Both the position numbers and the translations under genes were made by a program. A model generated the notes under the pieces. The model saw only the letters and a list, made by a program, of their open reading frames with translations, was not told the DNA's origin and did no database searches. From Pseudomonas citri (GTDB taxonomy: Bacteria > Pseudomonadota > Gammaproteobacteria > Pseudomonadales > Pseudomonadaceae), in the NCBI RefSeq assembly GCF_025336485.1, contig NZ_JAODAB010000006.1, positions 275,449 through 339,448 on the forward strand: 64,000 nucleotides of DNA, given 5' to 3'. This document shows, piece by piece, positions 56,601 to 63,494 of this stretch (positions are counted from its first letter, which is position 1; each line of letters begins with the position of its first letter).

Positions 56601-57458
56601 ATGAGCCGCGCCCCAGACACATGGATTCTCACCGCCGACTGCCCCAGCGTGCTCGGCACCGTGGATGCGGTCACACGCTTTCTGTTCGAGCAGGGCTGCT
56701 ACGTCACCGAGCACCATTCCTTCGACGACCGGCTCTCGGGGCGTTTCTTCATTCGTGTGGAGTTCCGCCAGCCGGACGGTTTTGACGAACAGCGGTTCCG
56801 CACCGGCCTGGCCGAGCGGGCGCAAGCCTTCAGCATGGTCTTCGAACTGACCGCGCCGAACTACCGGCCGAAAGTGGTGATCATGGTCTCCAAGGCCGAT
56901 CACTGCCTCAACGACTTGCTCTACCGCCAGCGCATCGGCCAGTTGTCGATGGACGTGGTGGCCGTGGTATCCAACCACCCCGACCTCAAGCCGCTGGCCG
57001 ACTGGCACCAGATTCCCTACTACCATTTCCCCCTGGACCCGAACGACAAGCCGGCCCAGGAGCGGCAGGTGTGGCAAGTGATCGAAGACACCGGCGCCGA
57101 GCTGGTGATTCTCGCCCGCTACATGCAGGTGTTGTCGCCAGAGCTGTGCCGCAAACTCGACGGTAAGGCGATCAACATCCACCACTCGCTGCTGCCGGGT
57201 TTCAAGGGTGCCAAGCCGTACCACCAGGCCTACAACAAAGGCGTGAAACTGGTGGGCGCGACGGCGCACTACATCAACAACGACCTGGACGAAGGCCCGA
57301 TCATCGCCCAGGGCGTGGAGGTGGTGGACCACAGCCACTACCCCGAGGACCTGATCGCCAAGGGCCGGGACATCGAAGGCCTTACATTGGCCCGGGCGGT
57401 GGGCTATCACATCGAAAGACGGGTGTTCCTGAACGCCAATCGCACTGTCGTTCTTTAG
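56601..57458 (+). CDS. purU: Formyltetrahydrofolate deformylase PurU
   Basis: A 285-residue enzyme with an N-terminal ACT domain (residues of about 7-85, WILTADCPSVLGTVDAV) and a formyltransferase-type catalytic domain: INIHHSLLPGFKGAKPYHQAY and GATAHYINNDLDEGPIIAQ carry the catalytic Asn/His/Asp. It releases formate from 10-formyl-THF, recycling the folate loaded by sarcosine oxidation. AGGAG ribosome site; corresponds to the purU2 copy of the sox-linked set. Confidence 0.94.
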   Translation: MSRAPDTWILTADCPSVLGTVDAVTRFLFEQGCYVTEHHSFDDRLSGRFFIRVEFRQPDGFDEQRFRTGLAERAQAFSMVFELTAPNYRPKVVIMVSKADHCLNDLLYRQRIGQLSMDVVAVVSNHPDLKPLADWHQIPYYHFPLDPNDKPAQERQVWQVIEDTGAELVILARYMQVLSPELCRKLDGKAINIHHSLLPGFKGAKPYHQAYNKGVKLVGATAHYINNDLDEGPIIAQGVEVVDHSHYPEDLIAKGRDIEGLTLARAVGYHIERRVFLNANRTVVL

Positions 57459-57586
57459 ATGCTTTGTGGCGCTTTGAGGTGCGTTGGCGAGCAGTTCTTC
57501 TCTGATAATCCCAGTACTAATCCGAGCACAAACGCGCTGCCTGCCTGGGTGACGCAGTTCCACAAAAACAACAGCGAGGTGAAAGC

Positions 57587-58786
57587 ATGTCTGGTAATCG
57601 TGGTGTCGTGTATCTCGGCAACGGCAAGGTCGAAGTACAGAAAATCGACTATCCAAAAATGCAGGACCCGCGCGGCAGGAAGATCCAGCACGGTGTGATC
57701 CTGCGCGTGGTATCCACCAACATCTGCGGCTCCGACCAGCACATGGTGCGCGGCCGTACCACTGCCCAGACCGGCCTGGTCCTGGGGCACGAGATCACTG
57801 GTGAAGTGATCGAAAAGGGCACTGACGTCGAGAACCTGAAAATCGGTGACCTGGTGTCGGTGCCGTTCAACGTGGCTTGCGGGCGCTGCCGTTCCTGCAA
57901 AGAGCAACACACTGGCGTCTGCCTGACCGTCAACCCGGCGCGTGCCGGTGGTGCCTACGGTTACGTCGACATGGGCGACTGGACCGGCGGCCAGGCCGAA
58001 TACGTGATGGTGCCATACGCCGACTTCAACCTGCTGAAGCTGCCGGACCGCGACAAGGCCATGGAGAAAATCCGTGACCTGACCTGCCTGTCCGACATCC
58101 TGCCGACTGGCTACCATGGCGCCGTCACTGCCGGCGTTGGCCCTGGCAGCACCGTCTACATCGCCGGTGCCGGTCCGGTTGGCCTGGCGGCCGCCGCTTC
58201 CGCCCGCCTGCTGGGCGCTGCCGTGGTCATCGTCGGCGACGTCAACCCGATCCGCCTGGCTCACGCCAAGGCCCAGGGTTTCGAAATCGCCGACCTGTCC
58301 CAGGACACCCCGCTGCACGAGCAGATCGCTGCGTTGCTGGGCGAGCCAGAAGTGGACTGCGCTGTCGACTGCGTCGGCTTCGAAGCCCGCGGCCACGGCC
58401 ATGACGGCGTCAAGCACGAAGCCCCGGCTACCGTGCTCAACTCGCTGATGCAAGTGACCCGCGTCGCCGGCAAGATCGGTATCCCTGGCCTGTACGTGAC
58501 CGAAGACCCGGGCGCGGTCGATGCCGCCGCCAAGATCGGTGCCCTGAGCATCCGTTTCGGCCTGGGCTGGGCCAAATCCCACAGCTTCCACACCGGCCAG
58601 ACCCCGGTAATGAAGTACAACCGCGCGCTGATGCAAGCGATCATGTGGGATCGCATCAACATCGCCGAAATCGTCGGCGTACAGGTGATCAGCCTGGACG
58701 ACGCGCCGAAAGGCTACGGCGAGTTCGACGCGGGCGTGCCGAAGAAGTTTGTGATTGATCCGCACAAGTTGTTCAGTGCGGCGTAA
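57587..58786 (+). CDS. fdhA: Glutathione-independent formaldehyde dehydrogenase FdhA
   Basis: A 399-residue zinc alcohol-dehydrogenase family member. Catalytic zinc ligands are in NICGSDQHMVRG and LGHEITGEV; structural zinc cysteines are in CGRCRSCKEQHTGVC. The NAD motif is IAGAGPVGLAAAASA. It oxidises formaldehyde, made by GbcAB, DgcAB and THF-free Sox turnover, to formate, with tightly bound NAD in the P. putida enzyme. GAGGTG precedes the ATG. It closes the catabolic cluster and is followed by a strong terminator. Confidence 0.95.
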   Translation: MSGNRGVVYLGNGKVEVQKIDYPKMQDPRGRKIQHGVILRVVSTNICGSDQHMVRGRTTAQTGLVLGHEITGEVIEKGTDVENLKIGDLVSVPFNVACGRCRSCKEQHTGVCLTVNPARAGGAYGYVDMGDWTGGQAEYVMVPYADFNLLKLPDRDKAMEKIRDLTCLSDILPTGYHGAVTAGVGPGSTVYIAGAGPVGLAAAASARLLGAAVVIVGDVNPIRLAHAKAQGFEIADLSQDTPLHEQIAALLGEPEVDCAVDCVGFEARGHGHDGVKHEAPATVLNSLMQVTRVAGKIGIPGLYVTEDPGAVDAAAKIGALSIRFGLGWAKSHSFHTGQTPVMKYNRALMQAIMWDRINIAEIVGVQVISLDDAPKGYGEFDAGVPKKFVIDPHKLFSAA

Positions 58787-58805
58787 GCGGTAAAGGGCAA
58801 GACGG

Positions 58806-58838
58806 AAAAAAGGGCGACAGTGATGTCGCCCTTTTTTA
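58806..58838. terminator. Bidirectional terminator between fdhA and the first mini-RHS gene
   Basis: AAAAAAGGGCGACA-GTGA-TGTCGCCCTTTTTT; the stop codon of the minus-strand RHS gene (58836-58838) lies in its T-run. Confidence 0.88.
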
Positions 58839-59909
58839 TGGGGCTTTTCTGATGTTTATGAATTTTTCGGGGCGATAGTTAAATAACAAGCGACTGAGAT
58901 AGCGATCTTTGACCACCATGTACTCTGATACGGTGTTATCGATGGTTCCGTTCGGTAGGTTGTTTTTAGGCGTCTGGGTTGGCCCAGAAAGAACCCGGCC
59001 CGAGAATGCTTTTACTGGCTTCCCAGTGAGTTCTGAAAGCGTCGAGCCGAATGGTATTTCGCCATCGGCTGAATAGCAGACGAGTGTCCGAATGGTGTCA
59101 TATTTTCCAAGGTTAACTCTATTTTTAAGTCTGAAATGTAATTGGGAGGGTGTTATAAGTCTATCGTCTGCGATGATGTACGGAAATTTTCCTTCGATGG
59201 GCTGTCCGCCATGGGCTACTACATTCAAACGACTCAAGTTGCTTTTTTGGGTGTCCTCGAATATAGCAACACCTTTTGCAATTGTTCGATAGTTTTTGAT
59301 GGTTTTTCTTGTGATGCCAAATAGCTTGTCGATGTAGCTTCTAAAGAGTCGGTGCAACGTGCTACCCAATAAGCTGAATGATATACCTCCTGTCGGGTCT
59401 ATCTGATTGATCGGATCCCCCAAACAATAGGTATAGCTATTCAACCCACCCGCTCCAAACGGACTCTGACTGTCCGGACTGTTAAACCGCATCAGCACCG
59501 GATTGAACGCCCGATAACCATTTCCCAATAAATAGTGCCCGGTAATTGGGTCTGGTCGTTCGCCGTTGAAGCCGAGCAGGCTGAGTAAACCATTTTCCGG
59601 GGCGCGGTAGCCGTACGGCGTATAGACGAAAGGGTGAGGTTGCGTGGCATTGAGTGCCTGCAATACCGAGTGTTGGTGATCAGTGGCGAGCAGGGTGGTT
59701 TCAATGACATTGTCCTGGCGCTGTTGTACCGCCAGGAGTTGGTCCTCGTGCTGGAAAATCGAGCGCTGTGCCGCGCCTTGAACCTCAGTAGCCAGACGAC
59801 TCTTCAGATAAAAGCGCTGATGACTTGTCAGGTTGGTCGGTGTGCAACTCACCACCCGGTCGAGCGGATCGTAGCGATACCGGCTGAGCAGTGTCCGTGT
59901 GGATGTCAT
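58836..59909 (-). CDS. Mini-RHS protein with clan-CD-peptidase-like C-terminal domain
   Basis: Encodes 357 residues. Residues 1-165 are a short RHS-repeat-associated core (YRYDPLDRVVSCTPT, YTPYGYR, LLSLLGFNGERPDPITGHYL, RFNSPDSQSPFGAGGLN, closing with DPINQIDPTGG). The core boundary is the usual toxin junction. The variable tail has LNVVAHGGQP and IRTLVCYSADG...FGSTLSELTGKPVKAFSGRV, resembling the His-Gly and Cys motifs of C80/caspase-like cysteine peptidases. No full RHS shell or signal peptide is present, and no immunity gene is recognisable downstream. AT-richer than the core genome. The start is the ATG at 59907-59909 after GGAAG. Confidence 0.8.
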   Translation of the reverse strand: MTSTRTLLSRYRYDPLDRVVSCTPTNLTSHQRFYLKSRLATEVQGAAQRSIFQHEDQLLAVQQRQDNVIETTLLATDHQHSVLQALNATQPHPFVYTPYGYRAPENGLLSLLGFNGERPDPITGHYLLGNGYRAFNPVLMRFNSPDSQSPFGAGGLNSYTYCLGDPINQIDPTGGISFSLLGSTLHRLFRSYIDKLFGITRKTIKNYRTIAKGVAIFEDTQKSNLSRLNVVAHGGQPIEGKFPYIIADDRLITPSQLHFRLKNRVNLGKYDTIRTLVCYSADGEIPFGSTLSELTGKPVKAFSGRVLSGPTQTPKNNLPNGTIDNTVSEYMVVKDRYLSRLLFNYRPEKFINIRKAP

Positions 59910-59965
59910 GGGTGGCTTCCAGAGGGAACCGGGTTGGACTGGTTTCTGGCTGGGCTCGACCCAAC

Positions 59966-60184
59966 TCAGGGGTCTTTGCTGATAAGTTCCAGGTTGACCG
60001 CGTAATACTGTCCATCGCTGCCCAACATCAGTTCGTACGTCACTTTCTGCCCAGGTTTTATAACGGGCCCGCCGTCTTCCGTCGGTGGTGAGCAAAAATA
60101 GATATCCCGCTCGCATTCGGCGGCAATCCTCGACACGGTGCTTCCGGCCGCAGGGATATTGCGTCTTGCGGGCTGCTTTTGCAT
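59966..60184 (-). CDS. Degenerate cold-shock-domain-like small protein
   Basis: Encodes 72 residues. The C-terminal half (DGGPVIKPGQKVTYELMLGS...QYYAVNLELI) aligns in outline with the last strands of a cold-shock domain ([10 protein letters not shown]...KGMQAENV), while the N-terminal half is unrelated and lacks the RNP1 motif KGFGFI. It sits between an intact cold-shock gene and the first mini-RHS gene on the same strand. The ATG at 60182-60184 has GGAG six bases upstream; an ATG two codons earlier overlaps it. Confidence 0.6.
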   Translation of the reverse strand: MQKQPARRNIPAAGSTVSRIAAECERDIYFCSPPTEDGGPVIKPGQKVTYELMLGSDGQYYAVNLELISKDP

Positions 60185-60259
60185 GGCCATCTCCTATTCA
60201 AAGAGTTGACCTGCGATCAGGAGCGTCGGCGTATGGAAACACCTCAGCCGGCGCTCACC

Positions 60260-60466
60260 TCATGCAGGTTGGACATTTTCGGCTTGCATGCCTTTTTGTC
60301 CCTGGACTGCTTCGTAGGACACTTTTTGTCCTTCTTTCAGGGTCTTGAAGCCGCTGCCTTGTATGGCTTTGTAATGAACGAAGAGGTCCGCTCCGCCGTC
60401 CTCCGGCGTGATAAAGCCAAAGCCCTTCTCATCGTTGAACCACTTGACTGTTCCGACATTACTCAT
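60260..60466 (-). CDS. Cold-shock protein (CspA family), copy 1
   Basis: A 68-residue cold-shock domain: [19 protein letters not shown] (RNP1 KGFGFI), DLFVHYKAI (RNP2 FVH), [17 protein letters not shown]. Single-stranded nucleic-acid chaperone. It has a 187-bp upstream gap, after the second mini-RHS gene, that carries the TACTGTCAG-type dyad. It heads the cassette CSP - CSD-like - mini-RHS 1. Confidence 0.92.
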   Translation of the reverse strand: MSNVGTVKWFNDEKGFGFITPEDGGADLFVHYKAIQGSGFKTLKEGQKVSYEAVQGQKGMQAENVQPA

Positions 60467-60568
60467 GGTGTTCTCGCCTTGCCGAATGGTTGGTGCATAA
60501 AAGCGATGGAAGTCGCTTGTGTTTCTTTTGGTGCGTGTTCGAGCTTAACGCTCTGGAAATGGGGGGCT

Positions 60569-60586
60569 ACTGTCAGAGTTGACAGT
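60569..60586. promoter_or_regulatory. TACTGTCA/TGACAGT dyad, copy A
   Basis: ACTGTCAGAGTTGACAGT, 7-bp arms, 103 bp upstream of cold-shock copy 1. One of three related dyads in the island; the outer bases fit CTGT-N8-ACAG. Confidence 0.6.
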
Positions 60587-60653
60587 GGGTTAGGGCTGTT
60601 TGAAATAACTCGGGTGCCTCAAGGTGATTTAAGTTGTTTAGTATGCGACGGGT

Positions 60654-61715
60654 TTAGAAAGCTAAGAAGGGAAGAAGCCGCACTTGATTAACCATCTCCC
60701 CGTTTCTAATAACTTTTTGGGCGTCGTTGTAGTGATCAATGCCTATTATATTGATCATCATAGCTTTCTTTATGTATTGAGGCGTTTGAGGGCTTGGGTG
60801 CTCAGGAATGGTTTCTAAACGGCGAGGGCGTGACGAGGTTGTTTTATTTTCTGGTACGTCATAGAGCGAACCTTTTAAGAACTCCGGCTCAGGAACAGAC
60901 CATTCGGTATGCAACCGTGCATTTGGAGGTGGAGCTGGTAATGGTCCAGTTCGCTGGGAGATTTTTACTGGAGCTTGACTGTCCTGGACCTGAGCGTAAA
61001 TGGGGTCTTTGGAAAAGCGCTCAAGTGACGATTGAGGGATAGACTTTTCAGGTGATTTCCCCCGCTTCGTAAGGCTTTGGGCGGTGGCTTGAACATTGCT
61101 GTTCGTAGCACCTGCGGTGGTAGCTACCCGGGTTCTTGGTGTTTGAGGTCTCAGAAAATTTCTCAGAAATTTAAGAAAGGAAGGAAGGTGTCCAGAGGGG
61201 TCAGTTCTATTAACCGGATCACCAACACAATATGCATATGCATTCAGCCCCCCCTCCCCAAACGGACTCAAACTGTCCGGGCTGTTAAACCGCATCAACA
61301 CCGGGTTGAACGCCCGATAACCATTGCCCAATAAATAGTGCCCGGTAATCGGGTCTGGTCGTTCGCCGTTGAAGCCAAGCAGGCTGAGTAAACCATTTTC
61401 GGACGGGCGATGGCCGTACGGTGTGTAGACCAGAGGGTGAGGTTGCGTGGCATCAAGTACATGCAACACCGAGCGTTGCTGATCGGTCGCGAGCAAGGTG
61501 GTTTCGATCACGCCGTCCTGGCGCTGCTGCTGCGCCAGGAGCTGGTCGTCCTGCTGGAAAATCGAGCGCTGCGTCGAGCCTTGAATCTCGGTGGCGAGAC
61601 GGTTCTTCAGGTAAAAGCGCTGGCTGTTCGCTTGCGCCGATGGCGTGCAGTCGGCCAGGCGATCCAGCGGGTCGTAGTGGTAGCGGCAGAGTAGCGTTGT
61701 GCGGTTCTTGGACAT
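60654..61715 (-). CDS. Mini-RHS protein with uncharacterised C-terminal domain
   Basis: Encodes 353 residues. Residues of about 1-165 are a core about 80% identical to the other mini-RHS protein (FNGERPDPITGHYLLGNGYR, ending DPVNRTDPSGH). The tail is unrelated: a basic, Ser/Thr/Pro-rich segment with no motif I recognise, and a short hydrophobic end (MMINIIGIDHYNDAQKV). The core-identical/tail-different pattern is that of RHS toxin tip exchange. GGAGAA precedes the ATG; the gene is 27 bp from cold-shock copy 2. No immunity gene is evident downstream. Confidence 0.78.
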   Translation of the reverse strand: MSKNRTTLLCRYHYDPLDRLADCTPSAQANSQRFYLKNRLATEIQGSTQRSIFQQDDQLLAQQQRQDGVIETTLLATDQQRSVLHVLDATQPHPLVYTPYGHRPSENGLLSLLGFNGERPDPITGHYLLGNGYRAFNPVLMRFNSPDSLSPFGEGGLNAYAYCVGDPVNRTDPSGHLPSFLKFLRNFLRPQTPRTRVATTAGATNSNVQATAQSLTKRGKSPEKSIPQSSLERFSKDPIYAQVQDSQAPVKISQRTGPLPAPPPNARLHTEWSVPEPEFLKGSLYDVPENKTTSSRPRRLETIPEHPSPQTPQYIKKAMMINIIGIDHYNDAQKVIRNGEMVNQVRLLPFLAF

Positions 61716-61742
61716 GGTTGGCGTTCTCCAAGGGTCCAGTCG

Positions 61743-61955
61743 TTAGTCCGGCGTCACTCTCGTGGCTTGCATGCCTTTTTCGCCTTTCTCGATTTCAAAC
61801 GAAACGCTCTGCCTCTCCTTCAAAGTTTTATAACCCTCACCGGCAATCGCCGAATAATGAACGAACAGTTCCGCGCCTCCTTTGCCGCAGGTAATAAAGC
61901 CATAGCCCTTTGCGTCGTTAAACCATTTCACGGTTCCTTTGATTCGGTCGCTCAT
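61743..61955 (-). CDS. Cold-shock protein (CspA family), copy 2
   Basis: A 70-residue cold-shock domain ([48 protein letters not shown]). The RNP1 is KGYGFI. Immediately upstream of the second mini-RHS gene, so the two share a transcript. Start at 61953-61955 (MSDRIKG) after AAGGAC. Confidence 0.9.
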   Translation of the reverse strand: MSDRIKGTVKWFNDAKGYGFITCGKGGAELFVHYSAIAGEGYKTLKERQSVSFEIEKGEKGMQATRVTPD

Positions 61956-62056
61956 TTTTATTGTCCTTGCCCGAATGAAGAAAGGCACAGGAACCGCCGC
62001 TTGCCCGTTGCCTTGTTTTTGTTGCCTGGGCGCAAGCTTAGAATTGGCGAAGAGAG

Positions 62057-62086
62057 TTGCCTACTGTCAGGGCTGACAGTAGGCAA
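62057..62086. promoter_or_regulatory. TACTGTCAG/CTGACAGTA dyad, copy B
   Basis: TTGCCTACTGTCAG with its exact 14-bp inverse around GG; 102 bp upstream of cold-shock copy 2. The most perfect of the three copies. Confidence 0.7.
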
Positions 62087-62141
62087 TACCGAGAGGGAAT
62101 AACTGATTGCCGATGATATTCAAACGACTGTCACGCGGCGG

Positions 62142-62414
62142 TCATGCCATGGCTTGCGCCTGCAACCGCCGACCGATTACGTCCAGCACATCGCAGCCAT
62201 CGCGCAGTGGAATCGCCAGCAACAGCGCGAAGTCATGGAGGACGACGGCGTCGGCGCTGAGTTCTTCGCGAAAGGCGATGTTCTCCAGTACCTGGGTGAC
62301 GGCGCGGATGCGGTAGGCAGCGGTTTCGTGGAGGACGTCGAGGGGGGCTTGGGTGTCGATGAGCAGGGAAGCGGGGGTGCAGTCGACGCCGGTGAGGGGC
62401 ATGTATCGGTTCAT
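62142..62414 (-). CDS. DUF6124/DUF3077-like small protein
   Basis: Encodes 90 residues (MNRYMPLTGVDCTPASLLID...), with the family pattern of a conserved N-terminus, then VLHETAAYRIRAVTQVLENIA and VLHDFALLLAIPLRDGCDVL. Pseudomonas-typical small protein of unknown function, often present in several copies. The start at 62412-62414 has GGAG nine bases upstream; an ATG five codons earlier is possible. The gap 62415-62796 upstream holds no recognisable gene. Confidence 0.7.
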   Translation of the reverse strand: MNRYMPLTGVDCTPASLLIDTQAPLDVLHETAAYRIRAVTQVLENIAFREELSADAVVLHDFALLLAIPLRDGCDVLDVIGRRLQAQAMA

Positions 62415-62796
62415 TGGGTAGATCTCCATGGTGGTTCGATGATGCCGCCACTCACTCGTCGCCAAACGAATGGGTGGCAGCTGTACGCAGGTTGGCGAAC
62501 CGGACACCATGGAGAAGCCGGCAGACCCGAAGGCCTCCCACGCACAACTGCCATTGAGCAGTTCTGCGAGTGCAAAAGCCCGTGCCAAAAAGCAGGGCTT
62601 CTGATCATAGTGTATCGAGTCGCCAAACCCGAGTCGCCATGTGGGCGACGGGAAGAACTATAGGCAGCGCACTTTGGCCCGGGCAAGGTCCGCGGTTGCG
62701 GGGGATTTCCCAAGTATTTGTGGGATTTTTAGTCGAGATGCTGTTGTGGCAGAGGATTGAGAAGGGGAACCGCGACGGATAGATCTAGGTTGACTG

Positions 62797-63210
62797 TCAG
62801 AAACTCAGATTGAGTTCATCGGCCTTTATTAGCTTGCACAAGGTGGCGTCCGGGCTTTCGCAGCGACGATTCGACCACGACGACAATGCCGGTCCCTGCA
62901 CTGACAGGTACTCCAGCCTCAGGCTCAGGGTGCCGAATGTGCAGGTGGCGCGGGTCGGTGATTGTTCGTCGGCTTCAGCTTCCTGGGCAACGAACTCCGC
63001 GCTATTGAATTGCGCCATGGCCGGGTCGGCGACGTCGGTGAGCCGTTGACTCTCCCATTGGCGATTATCCTGCACTTCTACCGGCTCGATCGTCCTTTGG
63101 ATTTGAGTGACGCCAGGGCAGGTTATTTCCCCCGCGTGGACTTGGCCGACGCTCCACAAAAAGAGCCCCGCCGCACCACCTGCCATCAGGTTTGCCATGA
63201 TCTTTCGCAT
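62797..63210 (-). CDS. Secreted DUF3757-like protein
   Basis: Encodes 137 residues with a signal peptide (MRKIMANLMAGGAAGLFLW..., cut after VHA) and a mature start GEITCPGVTQIQ as in DUF3757 proteins. Four cysteines suggest disulfides. Function unknown. GGAGGG is the ribosome site for the ATG at 63208-63210. Its promoter region contains dyad copy C. Confidence 0.65.
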   Translation of the reverse strand: MRKIMANLMAGGAAGLFLWSVGQVHAGEITCPGVTQIQRTIEPVEVQDNRQWESQRLTDVADPAMAQFNSAEFVAQEAEADEQSPTRATCTFGTLSLRLEYLSVQGPALSSWSNRRCESPDATLCKLIKADELNLSF

Positions 63211-63270
63211 TTGCCAGCCCTCCAATGTTCTGGTCCGAGGCCATGGTTACGGCTATGTCCGGCGCGGGCT

Positions 63271-63288
63271 ACTGTCAGGGCTGACAGT
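63271..63288. promoter_or_regulatory. TACTGTCAG/CTGACAGT dyad, copy C
   Basis: ACTGTCAGGGCTGACAGT, 8-bp perfect arms, 60 bp upstream of the DUF3757-like gene and directly after an AT-rich -10-like stretch on the minus strand. Confidence 0.65.
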
Positions 63289-63446
63289 TATTTATGCCTA
63301 TTTGGAATTTGGTATAGGTCTTTCTCGGATATTTGGCGATAACAACCGCCCGTGAACACCGACACTATGGCCTTTTCTTTTGATCCGGACGGGGAATGCG
63401 CACAGGGAACAATCGGTCAGGCCGCCAGTCCAAAGCTCGATTCTGC

Positions 63447-63470
63447 GCCGCCCTCATGAGGCGGCTTTTT
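63447..63470 (+). terminator. Terminator upstream of the DUF2780 gene
   Basis: GCCGCCCTCATGAGGCGGC followed by TTTTT, on the same strand as, and 25 bp upstream of, the next start codon. It must end either a leader transcript or a short RNA starting near 63300; several GGA triplets precede it. Confidence 0.65.
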
Positions 63471-63494
63471 CATGGCTCAAGAGGACGTCCCGGA

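Noticed and set aside
60179..60691. A 170-codon plus-strand frame across cold-shock copy 1
   Set aside because: Antisense to the clear cold-shock gene and its leader; no ribosome site or family signal.
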